From: Velocimicrobium porci
GTDB taxonomy: Bacteria; Bacillota; Clostridia; Lachnospirales; Lachnospiraceae
Direction of reading: 5' to 3'
DNA: 64,000 nt
Assembly: GCF_009696045.1 (NCBI RefSeq)
Contig: NZ_VUMT01000001.1
Coordinates: forward strand, 1 to 64,000
Part shown: piece by piece, positions 25,443 through 35,140 of the stretch
How positions within the stretch are numbered: the first letter of the stretch is position 1
Layout: each line of letters opens with the position of its first letter
Translations under genes and position numbers: made by a program
The notes under the pieces: model-generated
Seen by the model: only the letters and a program-made list of their open reading frames with translations
What the model was told of the DNA's origin: nothing
The model's database searches: none

Positions 25443-26291
25443 TTAAATTGCAATAGGAATATTCTTAATTTGTTCCCCTGTAACATAATTTTCCAACTTA
25501 AAGTCATCCACTGTAAATTCATAAAAGTCTTTCACATCCGGATTTATCCAGAATGTCGGTGCATCATAGGTTGGACGTTCAATCAGCTCTTTAATAATCG
25601 GAATGTGTCGGTCATAGATATGTGCATCAGCAATTACATGAACTAATTCTCCTACCTTCATTCCACTTACCTGAGCAAACATATGGACAAGAACTGCATA
25701 TTGACACACATTCCAGTTATTTGCAGCTAATATATCCTGACTTCTTTGATTCAAAATCGCATTTAACACTAATTGGTCACTTTCTTTATCCTTTGTAACA
25801 TTGAATGTCATGCTGTATGCGCATGGATATAAATTCATTTCATGCAAATCTTCATGATTATATATATTGGTCATAATTCTCCGGCTATATGGATTATGTT
25901 TTAAATCATATAGGACTCGGTCAACCTGATCCATTTCTCCCTCCTTATACTTGTGTTTAATTCCTAACTGATAACCATAAGCTTTTCCTATGGAACCTGT
26001 TTCATCTGCCCAGCTGTCCCAGATATGACTGTTTAAATCATTTATATTATTGGATTTTTTCTGCCAAATCCATAATATTTCATCAATACAGCTTTTCAAT
26101 GCTGTCCTTCTTAGTGTAATTGCAGGAAATTCTTTCGATAAATCATAACGATTTACTACTCCAAATTTTTTTATTGTATAAGCAGCCGTTCCATCTTCCC
26201 AATGAGGTCTTACCTTTTCTCCCTCTGTACTTACTCCATTTTCTAAAATATCTTTACACATATTGATAAATAAATTATCTGCTAAGCTCAT
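25443..26291 (-). CDS. thyA: Thymidylate synthase (Bacillus ThyA/phage phi3T type)
   Basis: A 282-residue folate-dependent thymidylate synthase. The catalytic Cys sits in NLYPCAYSMTFNV, not the common PCH context, and QRSQDILAANNWNV replaces QRS-D--LG-PFN. Both features are typical of the divergent ThyA found in Bacillus subtilis and phage phi3T. It converts dUMP to dTMP with methylene-tetrahydrofolate. It lies 41 bases after nrdD and 124 before folA, so the three deoxynucleotide-supply genes are probably one operon. All catalytic motifs look intact. Confidence 0.93.
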   Translation of the reverse strand: MSLADNLFINMCKDILENGVSTEGEKVRPHWEDGTAAYTIKKFGVVNRYDLSKEFPAITLRRTALKSCIDEILWIWQKKSNNINDLNSHIWDSWADETGSIGKAYGYQLGIKHKYKEGEMDQVDRVLYDLKHNPYSRRIMTNIYNHEDLHEMNLYPCAYSMTFNVTKDKESDQLVLNAILNQRSQDILAANNWNVCQYAVLVHMFAQVSGMKVGELVHVIADAHIYDRHIPIIKELIERPTYDAPTFWINPDVKDFYEFTVDDFKLENYVTGEQIKNIPIAI

Positions 26292-26332
26292 GTTTTATAT
26301 CCTTTCTTTTTTGCCTTCAATGTTTATTTTAT

Positions 26333-28717
26333 TTATATCGTTGTTTCTTCCACATATTTTTTTATATTTGATAGATTAACATATTTTCTTGATTGTCCAT
26401 TTTCCACAACAACTAAAGTTGGAGCTTGTCTTATTCCATACTCTTGCACAAGATCCAAATTTTCTTCTGCGTCTACCAGCTTATAATCAATGTCATTTAA
26501 ATATGTTCTTACGGTTTGACAGTTTGGACATGTTTTAGTCGTGAATAAGTACATTCCATTTTCTGAGTTTTCTACATCTAAATTAATCTCAATTGATGCT
26601 AGATTTTCTTGCTTTTTTTCTTCTATTTTATGTTCTTTCGACTGAGCTGTACTCATATCATACAATTTTCGATTTTTATATTCCTGTGACTTTCCTTTGT
26701 TCCAATTTTTGACCGGTCTGTAATAGCCTGTAATTCGGCTGTATACTTCTGTTTCTGCACCACAGATTGGACATTGAAATTGTTCTCCACTTAAATAACC
26801 GTGTTCTCTACATATAGAATAGGTCGGAGATATTGTATAATATGGCAATTTATAATTTTCTGCAATTGTATGTACTAGTTTTGCCGCTGCCTCCCAGTCT
26901 GGAAGCTTTTCTCCTAAAAATCCATGAAATACAGTACCTGATGTATACAAAGTCTGTAATTCATCCTGGATATCTAACGCTTCGAAAATATCGTCTGTAA
27001 ATTCAACCGGAAGATGGGAACTATTTGTATAATATGGTGTATCTCCTTCTTTTCCTGCTGTAATGATATCTGGCCACCGCTTGCGGTCATGTTTTGCTAA
27101 CCGATAGGTTGTTGATTCTGCCGGTGTCGCTTCTAAGTTATATAAATCCCCATATTGAACTTGATAATCAGAAAGACGTTCTCTCATATGATTCAATACT
27201 TGTTTTGTAAATTCTTGCGTCTTTTTATCTGTCATATCTCTTTGGAGCCACTTTGCATTTAAACCTACTTCGTTCATTCCGATTAGTCCGATTGTGGAAA
27301 AATGATTTTCAAATGAACCGAGATAACGTTTTGTATATGGGTATAAGCCTTCTTCTAACAGCTTTGATATAACCTCACGTTTTACCTTTAATGAGCGGGC
27401 TGCTATATCCATCATATGATCAAGGCGGTTATAAAACTCTGTCTGGTCTTTTGACTGGTAAGCAATTCTAGGCATATTTATTGTTACAACTCCTACAGAT
27501 CCTGTACTTTCCCCTGACCCAAAGAATCCACCTGTTTTTTTCCGCAATTCTCTTAAATCTAAACGAAGACGACAGCACATAGAACGTATATCACTTGGTT
27601 CCATATCACTGTTTATATAATTCGAAAAATATGGCGTACCGTACTTCGCTGTCATTTCAAATAAGAGCCGGTTATTTTCGGTATCGGACCAGTCAAAGTC
27701 CTTTGTGATTGAATAGGTTGGTATTGGGTATTGAAAACCTCTTCCATTCGCATCCCCTTCTACCATCACTTCGATGAATGCTTTGTTTATCATATCCATC
27801 TCTTTTTTACAGTCTTTATATTTAAAGTCCATTTCTTTACCGCCTACGATACATGGCAGTTCTGCTAAATCGTTTGGTACAGTCCAATCTAATGTAATAT
27901 TCGAAAATGGTGCCTGCGTTCCCCATCGGCTTGGTGTATTAACCCCGTAGACAAAAGATTGTATACATTGCTTTACTTCTCTATATGTTAAATGGTCGGC
28001 TTTTACAAATGGTGCTAAATAAGTGTCAAAAGATGAAAAAGCCTGTGCACCTGCCCATTCATTCTGCATGATTCCTAAAAAGTTCACCATTTGATTACAT
28101 AAGGTAGATAAATGAGCTGCCGGAGAAGAAGTAATCTTTCCCGAAATTCCACCTAATCCTTCTTTTATCAGCTGTTTTAAAGACCATCCTGCACAATATC
28201 CTGTTAACATTGACAAATCATGAATATGAATATCTGCATTTCGATGTGCATTCGCTATCTCCTCATCATAAATTTCCGATAACCAATAATTTGCTGTAAT
28301 CGAACCTGAATTGTGAAGTATAAGCCCCCCAACTGAATAGGTAACTGTAGAATTTTCTTTTACCCTCCAGTCTTCTTCTTTTACATAACTATCTACTATT
28401 TCCTTATAATCTAAGATTGTTGACTTCATATTTCTTATTTTTTCCCGTTGCTTTCGATATAAGATATATGATTTGGCTACTTCTGTATAGCCGGTCTGCT
28501 CTAATACATGTTCTACACTATCCTGGATTGCTTCTACTGACACATTCCCTTCTTGGATCTTTTCCTGAAAATCAGAAGTAACCCTCAAAGCAAGTAGATT
28601 TATAATATCCTCATTATATATTTTGTCCGTCGCATGGAATGCTTTTTTTATTGCCTCTCCTATCTTCTCCAGCCTAAAATCGGCAATTTCTCCATCCCGT
28701 TTGATAACATGTATCAT
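26333..28717 (-). CDS. nrdD: Anaerobic ribonucleoside-triphosphate reductase with C-terminal thioredoxin-like domain
   Basis: A 794-residue class III ribonucleotide reductase. The N-terminal ATP-cone (HVIKRDGEIADF) is followed by the barrel domain. The zinc-finger region (SICREHGYLSG, FQCPICGAE) and the glycyl-radical loop SRITGYYRPVKNW lie at about residues 647-685. Beyond this, about 75 extra residues form a thioredoxin/glutaredoxin-like domain with a CPNC active site (YLFTTKTCPNCQTV). This extra domain suggests a built-in reductant. Activity needs the radical SAM activase NrdG, which is not adjacent. The start at 28717 follows GGGAGG; the upstream in-frame ATG would overlap that site. It requires anaerobic conditions. 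Confidence 0.94.
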   Translation of the reverse strand: MIHVIKRDGEIADFRLEKIGEAIKKAFHATDKIYNEDIINLLALRVTSDFQEKIQEGNVSVEAIQDSVEHVLEQTGYTEVAKSYILYRKQREKIRNMKSTILDYKEIVDSYVKEEDWRVKENSTVTYSVGGLILHNSGSITANYWLSEIYDEEIANAHRNADIHIHDLSMLTGYCAGWSLKQLIKEGLGGISGKITSSPAAHLSTLCNQMVNFLGIMQNEWAGAQAFSSFDTYLAPFVKADHLTYREVKQCIQSFVYGVNTPSRWGTQAPFSNITLDWTVPNDLAELPCIVGGKEMDFKYKDCKKEMDMINKAFIEVMVEGDANGRGFQYPIPTYSITKDFDWSDTENNRLLFEMTAKYGTPYFSNYINSDMEPSDIRSMCCRLRLDLRELRKKTGGFFGSGESTGSVGVVTINMPRIAYQSKDQTEFYNRLDHMMDIAARSLKVKREVISKLLEEGLYPYTKRYLGSFENHFSTIGLIGMNEVGLNAKWLQRDMTDKKTQEFTKQVLNHMRERLSDYQVQYGDLYNLEATPAESTTYRLAKHDRKRWPDIITAGKEGDTPYYTNSSHLPVEFTDDIFEALDIQDELQTLYTSGTVFHGFLGEKLPDWEAAAKLVHTIAENYKLPYYTISPTYSICREHGYLSGEQFQCPICGAETEVYSRITGYYRPVKNWNKGKSQEYKNRKLYDMSTAQSKEHKIEEKKQENLASIEINLDVENSENGMYLFTTKTCPNCQTVRTYLNDIDYKLVDAEENLDLVQEYGIRQAPTLVVVENGQSRKYVNLSNIKKYVEETTI

Positions 28718-28773
28718 ATCAATGCCTCCCATTTTTCATTTTATATTCTAAATATTTTATTACATCCTTACCT

Positions 28774-28802
28774 ATTCTATCAAAGTTCTTCCCTTTCGTC
28801 AA
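28774..28802 (-). promoter_or_regulatory. Sigma-A-type promoter of nrdD
   Basis: Minus strand TTGACG (28802-28797), 17-base spacer, TAGAAT (28779-28774). The paired NrdR-like boxes lie just upstream of the -35. Confidence 0.75.
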
Positions 28803-28811
28803 CCGCAAAAC

Positions 28812-28859
28812 ACACTATATATAGTACAGCAATATACTGCCGTATCTATATATAGTGCA
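28812..28859 (-). promoter_or_regulatory. Tandem NrdR boxes upstream of nrdD
   Basis: Two palindromic 16-mers, ACACTATATATAGTAC (28812-28827) and ATCTATATATAGTGCA (28844-28859), share the core CTATATATAG. They are 31 bases apart centre to centre, or three helical turns. This fits the known arrangement of NrdR repressor boxes at ribonucleotide reductase genes. No nrdR gene is in the window. Confidence 0.82.
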
Positions 28860-28922
28860 TTTTATATATCTTTACCAATATTCTCGTTTTGCATTAAAAT
28901 TGTTTTTATAAATTTTTTTCCT

Positions 28923-30164
28923 TTAAATTCTATCATAGATTTCTTTTGGAACATATGCTTTTACAAATACTCCATCTTCCCGATAATCTTCTTCAATTAA
29001 TTCACCATATTTTTGAATAAGCTGAATCAAACCGGCTTTATTATATGGATATAACCGTTCTATATAAATCTTTTGTTTACGAAGAATTTCTTGCAATACA
29101 GCTTTTATTTCTTCCATGCCTTCTCCGGTATGTGCAGATGCCAAAATAGAATAATCTGCCTGAAAGTCTTTAAAATTTCTTTTCTCAATTACCTGATCCT
29201 GCTTATTAAATACAGTTATAATCGGTTTATTTTCCACCTTTAGTTGTTTTAATGTTTCATACACGACATACATCTGCTTTTCCATCTGCGGGTTTGAAGC
29301 ATCGACAACATGAATTAATATATCTGCATATTTTGCCTCTTCCAGCGTTCCCTTAAACGCCTCCACTAAATGATGAGGAAGCTTTCGAATAAAGCCTACT
29401 GTATCCGTCAAAAGAATTTCTTGCCGTCCATCTAATTTTAATACCCGGGTTGTAGTATCTAGTGTGGAAAAAACCATATCATCTGCTAATATTTCTGCCT
29501 GTGTCAAATAACTTTCGCAAGAACTTTTACCCGCACAAGTATAGCCAATTAAAGCTGCAACTTTTACATTGCTCTTTTTTCGTTTTTCCCTTACCAATTC
29601 CCTGTGCTTTTGAACATCTTCCAATTCTTTTTTTAAATGACTGATTCTTGTTCGAATCAAACGTCTGTCCATCTCAAGTTTTTTCTCACCCGGTCCTCTT
29701 GTTCCAATTCCACCCCCCAGACGGGACAGGGAACTTCCCAAACCGGTTAGCCTTGCAGCCCGATATTTTAATTGTGCTAATTCTACTTGAAGAATCCCTT
29801 CTCTAGTCGTTGCACGTTTTGCAAAAATATCTAAAATTACAAGTGTCCGGTCCATCACTTTACAATCTAATTGCTGTTGCAAATTATTCATCTGCGCAGG
29901 TGATAATTCATCGTCGCACAAAATACCTGTTGCATTAAGCTCTATCATTAATTCCTTCACTTCTTCAATCTTGCCTTTTCCAATATAAGTACCCGGATGA
30001 ATCTTTTCCCTTTTTTGAATTAAGCTTCCTACCACTTCTGCACCTGCAGTTTTGGCAAGCTCGCCCAATTCCAAAATCGAATCCTCAATATCATCGCCCA
30101 TTGTTTCTTGGACTCCGACTAAAATAACTCTTTCTTCTACTTCCTTTAAATCGTATAACTGCAT
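28923..30164 (-). CDS. hflX: GTPase HflX
   Basis: A 413-residue HflX. The N-terminal domain (about 1-180) carries HPGTYIGKGKIEEVKE and the glycine-rich LGSSLSRLGGGIGTRGPGEKKLEMDRR linker. The GTPase domain has G1 GYTCAGKSS (an unusual Cys-Ala in GxxxxGKS), G3 DTVGF and G4 FNKQD. HflX splits stalled ribosomes. The start codon is poorly served (AAAAAAGG touches the ATG), so the exact start is uncertain. It is a single gene on the minus strand. Confidence 0.93.
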   Translation of the reverse strand: MQLYDLKEVEERVILVGVQETMGDDIEDSILELGELAKTAGAEVVGSLIQKREKIHPGTYIGKGKIEEVKELMIELNATGILCDDELSPAQMNNLQQQLDCKVMDRTLVILDIFAKRATTREGILQVELAQLKYRAARLTGLGSSLSRLGGGIGTRGPGEKKLEMDRRLIRTRISHLKKELEDVQKHRELVREKRKKSNVKVAALIGYTCAGKSSCESYLTQAEILADDMVFSTLDTTTRVLKLDGRQEILLTDTVGFIRKLPHHLVEAFKGTLEEAKYADILIHVVDASNPQMEKQMYVVYETLKQLKVENKPIITVFNKQDQVIEKRNFKDFQADYSILASAHTGEGMEEIKAVLQEILRKQKIYIERLYPYNKAGLIQLIQKYGELIEEDYREDGVFVKAYVPKEIYDRI

Positions 30165-30598
30165 CCTTTTTTTGTATCATTTCCATACAAATCAGAAACC
30201 ATACATTCCTTTCCTTATTATTATCAATCTATTTTAACTTTTCTTTTCCAAATAAAAAACCTTTTATATGATAACATGCCCCTATATCTTTGTCCACTCT
30301 TGAAAATTTTCATTTTTTTCCTGATTCGAGTTTTATTCTATACTTTTATATAAAATTTATTCTGTTTTTTAATAAATTTATATAACAAAATCTATCATCT
30401 TATCACATTTCTTAGCAATCTATCTATATGCTATTGGATTTCCTCTTTTATTCTTTATGAAGAATTTATTTCTAATTATTTTCCAGTGTTAAAATATAAT
30501 TAGAAAAGAGAACCTATTCTTTTGACATATATTTCTTTGAAATACAATACAAATTTCCAGTTCTCTTTTCTTTATTTCTTCAGTATGTTAATTCTTTT
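30165..30598. other. AT-rich intergenic region (434 bases)
   Basis: This gap separates hflX (transcribed leftwards from 30164) from the end of the sugar ABC operon. It is strongly AT-rich and has no coding potential. The only structure I can support is the long-range inverted repeat at 30502-30571, described separately. Confidence 0.7.
30502..30571 (-). terminator. Large hairpin after the sugar ABC operon
   Basis: Perfect 12-bp arms (AGAAAAGAGAAC at 30502-30513 and its complement at 30560-30571) enclose 46 bases. It lies 28 bases after the permease stop on the minus strand. The tail (AATTATATTTTA) is AT-rich. It may be an operon terminator or RNA-end stabiliser. Confidence 0.5.
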
Positions 30599-31645
30599 TT
30601 ATTTACTTTCATTTCTTGCCTGCAATGCCATTTTTGCTTGTAAGTTTCTCTGGAATTGGTCGATGATAACCGCCAACACAATTACCAAACCTTTAATTAC
30701 CATCTGCCAGAATTCAGATACACCACACATAACCATACCATCGTTGATAACACCAATTACAAATGCACCTACTATTGTTCCACCAATTGTACCGACACCA
30801 CCTGCCATTGAAGTACCACCAAGTACTGCCGCAGCAATTGCATTCATTTCCCATGATTCACCGGTTGCCGGATGGGAAGCAGCTAACTGGGACGAAGCAA
30901 TAATTCCTACGACGGCAGAACAAATACCTGAAATAACATAAACTAAAATTTTTACTTTATTTACTTTAACACCAGATAACTTTGCTGCTTTTTCATTGCC
31001 GCCAATTGAAAATACATGCCAGCCAAATGCAGTTCTCTTTAATAAAACTGCAAAAATAACAGCTAAAATAACTAAAATAATCAGACCAACTGGTATTCCC
31101 ATAACACGAGAACCGAAAAAGCTCCAGCCTTGATTTCCCAATGCTTCATATCCTTTTAAATCGGAATAAGTTGCACCTTGTGAATGGATATTAGCCAATC
31201 CTCTTGCTACATACATCATACCTAATGTTGCAATGAACGGTGCCACATTAAATTTCGTAATAATCAGACCATTTACTGCACCAATGACCGCACCCAAAAG
31301 AATTGTAATTAATACAATCATTGGAACACTAAAATATAATGTTACCCCAAACATTTCTAATGTAAGACCTTTTTGAATCAAGCCACCTGCGATCATTCCT
31401 CCAAGTCCTACAATCGCACCTACTGATAAATCAATTCCTCCTGTAATAATAACATAAGTCATTCCAATTGCAAGAATACCATATAATGCCACATGTTTAC
31501 CAATCAACAGAGCGGTATTCATACTAAGAAAATTATCTGCTGTTATACTAAAAAATATTAACAATACAATTAATACAATAAAGGTTCTTCCCTTTAACAA
31601 TGTCATAGCCAACGTATTGTTGGAACTTTTCTTATCTGTACTCAT
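30599..31645 (-). CDS. Ribose-type sugar ABC transporter permease
   Basis: A 348-residue RbsC-like permease (BPD_transp_2) with about 8-10 membrane helices. Conserved parts: MTYVIITGGIDLSVGAIVGLGG, GLIITKFNVAPFIATLGMMYVARGLA, and AAAVLGGTSMAGGVGTIGGTIVGAFVIGVINDGMVMCG. It forms the membrane channel for the ATPase and binding protein encoded upstream. Context places it at the 3' end of a catabolic operon with an isomerase, FGGY kinase and split transketolase, so its sugar is probably not ribose itself. Confidence 0.93.
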   Translation of the reverse strand: MSTDKKSSNNTLAMTLLKGRTFIVLIVLLIFFSITADNFLSMNTALLIGKHVALYGILAIGMTYVIITGGIDLSVGAIVGLGGMIAGGLIQKGLTLEMFGVTLYFSVPMIVLITILLGAVIGAVNGLIITKFNVAPFIATLGMMYVARGLANIHSQGATYSDLKGYEALGNQGWSFFGSRVMGIPVGLIILVILAVIFAVLLKRTAFGWHVFSIGGNEKAAKLSGVKVNKVKILVYVISGICSAVVGIIASSQLAASHPATGESWEMNAIAAAVLGGTSMAGGVGTIGGTIVGAFVIGVINDGMVMCGVSEFWQMVIKGLVIVLAVIIDQFQRNLQAKMALQARNESK

Positions 31646-31666
31646 TTTTCCTATCTCCTTTTCTGA

Positions 31667-33202
31667 TTAGTGACCATGATGGCCCTTATAAGATGCCAGT
31701 ACCAGTGTTTCTTCCTGAATTTCATTCCCCATAAGTTCTCCGGTCTTAATACCATTGGAAAGTACAACTACACGATCTGCAATTGATATAATTTCTTTTA
31801 ATTCTGAGGAAATTACAATAATAGAAAGTCCTTGTTCTGCATATTGATTAATGATATCAAATACTTCTGTCTTAGCTCCAATATCAATACCACGGCTTGG
31901 CTCATCTAACAAAAGAATCTTCGGATGCGTTAAAAGTCCCTTTCCAATAACTACTTTTTGCTGATTACCTCCTGACAGTGATAAAATAGGAAGCCTTTTA
32001 TCCGCAACTTTAATATGTATATCTTTAATCTGAGAATCTACCATCTCATTTTCCTTTTTAAAATCTACAAATCCCGCCTTTGTATAATCTTTAATTGCAG
32101 ATAACGAACAGTTTCTTCCAATGTCCATTGTCTGAACTAATCCTTCTCTTTGCCGGTCCTCCGGAACCAATGCAAAGCCTTTATCAATTTGCTCTGAAAT
32201 TGATTTGATATTCATTTTTTCTCCATTTAGATAAACTTCTCCTGTATGTTCTGGACGAAGTCCCATAATACATTCAAAGATTTCTGTCCGACCTGCACCC
32301 ATCAGACCATAAATTCCTAGTATCTCACCTTTTTTTAAATCGAAGTCAACATCATGTAACAGATATCCGCCACCACTTTTTGGAAGCGTCAGATGTTTTA
32401 CTTCTAATACTTTTTCCTGTTTATCCCAGTTAATATTTCTTTCTTTTTTGGGATAAGATTTTCCCTCGCCTGTCATCTGTTTTACAATCCATGGAATATC
32501 AATATCTTTTACATCAGCATCAGCTACATATTTACCATCCCGAAGAATTGTAACATGATCACCAATCTGCATAATTTCTTCTAAACGATGAGAAATATAA
32601 ACAATAGAGATTCCCTGAGCTGTAAGTTCACGCATTATTTTAAATAATACCTGTACCTCTTGCTCCGATAATGATGAAGTAGGTTCATCCATAATCAAAA
32701 TCTTTAAATCATCTTCTACCAGATTTCTTGCAATCTCAATCATCTGCTGCTGTCCTACTCTTAAATCTCCTACCAGTGTATCAACAGGAATTGGATGCTC
32801 TAATTTTTCCAGTATCCTTTTTGATTGCTCTTTATGATATTTATTATCCATTTTTAATCCGCTTTTTTTCTCTCTTGCCATAAAAATATTCTGATATACA
32901 GGCAGATTTGGAAAAAGATTTAATTCCTGGTGAATGATTCCTATCCCATGCTTTCTCGCTTCTGTTGTATCTTTAAAGTGTACTTCCTCATCACCCATAT
33001 ATAACTTTCCCTCACTGGGCTGCTCAATACCGGCAATCATTTTCATCAAGGTAGATTTCCCTGCTCCATTTTCACCAATCAGTACATTTACTTTTCCTGT
33101 CAGCAAATCAAAATTAACATTGTCAAGAGCTTTGGTACCCGGATAAATCTTACTGATGCCTTCTGCATGAAAGCATACACCTTCTTTGCACATACTTGCC
33201 AT
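31667..33202 (-). CDS. Ribose-type sugar ABC transporter ATP-binding protein
   Basis: A 511-residue RbsA/MglA-like protein with two ABC domains. First half: GENGAGKSTLMKMIAG (Walker A), VGQQQMIEIARNL (signature, degenerate) and LIMDEPTSSL (Walker B). Second half: YGLMGAGRTEIFE (degenerate Walker A), LSGGNQQKVVIGKGL (signature) and LLLDEPSRGIDIGAK. It has the usual asymmetry of this family. It lies 21 bases before the permease and 18 after the DUF2291 gene in one operon. Confidence 0.94.
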   Translation of the reverse strand: MASMCKEGVCFHAEGISKIYPGTKALDNVNFDLLTGKVNVLIGENGAGKSTLMKMIAGIEQPSEGKLYMGDEEVHFKDTTEARKHGIGIIHQELNLFPNLPVYQNIFMAREKKSGLKMDNKYHKEQSKRILEKLEHPIPVDTLVGDLRVGQQQMIEIARNLVEDDLKILIMDEPTSSLSEQEVQVLFKIMRELTAQGISIVYISHRLEEIMQIGDHVTILRDGKYVADADVKDIDIPWIVKQMTGEGKSYPKKERNINWDKQEKVLEVKHLTLPKSGGGYLLHDVDFDLKKGEILGIYGLMGAGRTEIFECIMGLRPEHTGEVYLNGEKMNIKSISEQIDKGFALVPEDRQREGLVQTMDIGRNCSLSAIKDYTKAGFVDFKKENEMVDSQIKDIHIKVADKRLPILSLSGGNQQKVVIGKGLLTHPKILLLDEPSRGIDIGAKTEVFDIINQYAEQGLSIIVISSELKEIISIADRVVVLSNGIKTGELMGNEIQEETLVLASYKGHHGH

Positions 33203-33220
33203 ACCTATCGCCTCCTGAAC

Positions 33221-33859
33221 TTACTTTACGGTTAAGCTGACCGGTGTGATTAATAATTCATCATTTTCTTCAGCTGTAAATGTTCCAATAAACTCAATTG
33301 ATTTTCCCTGTAAACCAGCAGGGTCTGCCGGCTGTATTACATTCGTATCAATTAACGAATGAAGTCCCTGAGAAATGGCACCCCATTCTTTTTGATTTGT
33401 ATAGTCACCAAAATTAATAATATCTAATGTATCACGGGTAGATGAACCTTTATAAATGGAGCCTATCTGAAGCTTAATTACTTCTTTTCCTTCATATCCA
33501 TCCAACTTTACGGTCATATATCCGGCTTTTTTCTCCTGATGCACTTCTTCTACTGTTCCACTGCCCTTTACCGCATAACTGATGCTTCCTGAGGTTCCCA
33601 TTGAATATTTTCCATATTTATCAGCAAGAGATGTCAAATCTCCATTTGCTTCTGTTAAAAATGTAGGAAGTTCAACTGCCTTGTTAGAAATGTCTTCCAC
33701 TGCCGCATCCCACATTTCTGATACACTATCATCTGCATTAAATTCTGTTTTTCCTGTTAGTTTTCCTTCTTCGCCTATTTTTACTACTTTTACACATCCT
33801 GTCATGGTTGTCACTGCTAAGGCAAACACCATAACCAGGGCTAATACTCTCTTTTTCAT
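33221..33859 (-). CDS. DUF2291 family lipoprotein associated with sugar ABC transport
   Basis: A 212-residue secreted lipoprotein: signal peptide with lipobox TTMTGC (Cys22), then a DUF2291-type domain including FNADDSVSEMWDAAV, GKSIEFIGTF and a beta-rich end. DUF2291 proteins recur beside ribose-type ABC operons in Proteobacteria and Firmicutes; their role is unknown, possibly a second binding or accessory protein. It lies between the binding protein and the ATPase genes, which supports a transport function. Confidence 0.85.
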   Translation of the reverse strand: MKKRVLALVMVFALAVTTMTGCVKVVKIGEEGKLTGKTEFNADDSVSEMWDAAVEDISNKAVELPTFLTEANGDLTSLADKYGKYSMGTSGSISYAVKGSGTVEEVHQEKKAGYMTVKLDGYEGKEVIKLQIGSIYKGSSTRDTLDIINFGDYTNQKEWGAISQGLHSLIDTNVIQPADPAGLQGKSIEFIGTFTAEENDELLITPVSLTVK

Positions 33860-33972
33860 GACCTTCTCCTATTCTTCTATTTCACAAAATAGATATTCTC
33901 TATTTGACTTGTCATCTTCTTACTCATTCGTTACAAAACTATATTCTATACTGAGATAAAATTTAGAATAAC

Positions 33973-33992
33973 GGGGGTCATAAATGACCCCC
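33973..33992 (-). repeat. Strong stem-loop after the sugar-binding-protein gene
   Basis: GGGGGTCA-TAAA-TGACCCCC: perfect 8-bp, GC-rich stem and tetraloop, 21 bases past the binding-protein stop. No T-tract follows on the minus strand. Its place between binding-protein and transporter genes fits an mRNA stabiliser or partial terminator that lets the binding protein be made in excess. Confidence 0.75.
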
Positions 33993-34013
33993 TAAAATCT
34001 GTTGTAACTTAAA

Positions 34014-35069
34014 TTACTCTTTGTAAACAAAAGTTTTTAAATTGTCAACATTATCTTTTGTAATGGCAACACAATCTACTAATTGTTTTTCATCTAATCC
34101 TGTACTGCCTTCTTTTAAGTATTTATCAGCCTGTTCAACTGCCATTTCAGCAATCAATGCACACTGCTGTAATGCAGTACCCGTCATTTTTCCATCTTTG
34201 ATTAATGCCGCTGCTTCATCAGAACCATCAACACCGATAATCTTAATGTCTTTTCTTCCAGCTGCTGCACAAGCTTCTGCTGCACCTACAGCCATTGTAT
34301 CATTACCACAAATAATACCTGTAATTTCAGGATTGGATTGTAAAATTGTTTCTGTTTTTTCGTAGCCTTCTGTCTGATCCCAGTTAGCTGTCTGTGTTGC
34401 TACACATTCTAATGTGTCATATTGATCGATTACTTCATGGAATGCAGAAGAACGAACACCTGCATTTGTATCAGATTCTTTACCTAATAACTCTGCATAT
34501 TTTCCTTCTTCTCCCATAGCTTCAACCCATTCTTCAGCGATTGCTTTTGCACCCTGATAGTTATTTGCAACGATCTGAGAAATAGCAACACCTTCCTGGT
34601 TGATTTCACGGTCAATTAAGAATGTAGGAATTCCCGCATCTGCTGCTTTTTGAACAGCTTCGATTGTAGCATCTGCACCTGCATTATCACAGATAATTGC
34701 CGCAGCTTTGTCAGCAATTGCATTTTCAAATAATTCCATTTGTTTTGTTGCATCATCATCATGAGAAGCTGTTTTTACTTCATAACCCAATTCTTTTGCT
34801 TTTGCTTCTGCTGTATCGGATTCTGTTTTAAAGAATGGGTTGGAATGGGATGGTGTAATAATATAAATAATATTGGAGCCACCACCTGGAAGTACCTTTT
34901 GTTCTGCCTCTTCCTCTTTTCCATCATTTGTTGTTTCGTCATCTGTTGTTTCATCTTTGGTTTCTGTGTTCTGTGTGTCCTTTTCGGCATCTGAACTACC
35001 ACCACAACCTGACAACATTGTAACTACCATTGCCATACTAAGTAACATTGCTAATAATTTTTTCTTCAT
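34014..35069 (-). CDS. Sugar ABC transporter substrate-binding lipoprotein (Peripla_BP_4)
   Basis: A 351-residue lipoprotein: signal peptide with lipobox TMLSGC (Cys22), a long acidic/Thr-rich linker (about 24-58), then a type I periplasmic-binding fold starting IIYIITPSHSNPFFKTESD. Other ligand-pocket elements are LIDREINQEGVA and ICGNDTMAVGAAEA. It belongs to the ribose/galactose-binding cluster. The sugar cannot be read directly; the operon suggests a pentose-like sugar that needs an isomerase and kinase. It is flanked by two strong palindromes. Confidence 0.92.
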   Translation of the reverse strand: MKKKLLAMLLSMAMVVTMLSGCGGSSDAEKDTQNTETKDETTDDETTNDGKEEEAEQKVLPGGGSNIIYIITPSHSNPFFKTESDTAEAKAKELGYEVKTASHDDDATKQMELFENAIADKAAAIICDNAGADATIEAVQKAADAGIPTFLIDREINQEGVAISQIVANNYQGAKAIAEEWVEAMGEEGKYAELLGKESDTNAGVRSSAFHEVIDQYDTLECVATQTANWDQTEGYEKTETILQSNPEITGIICGNDTMAVGAAEACAAAGRKDIKIIGVDGSDEAAALIKDGKMTGTALQQCALIAEMAVEQADKYLKEGSTGLDEKQLVDCVAITKDNVDNLKTFVYKE

Positions 35070-35140
35070 GTTTTTTCCTCCTTAAGAATATATAGTTTTG
35101 TATTAAATTGCTTCATCCCCATGAAACAACTTATAGATAA

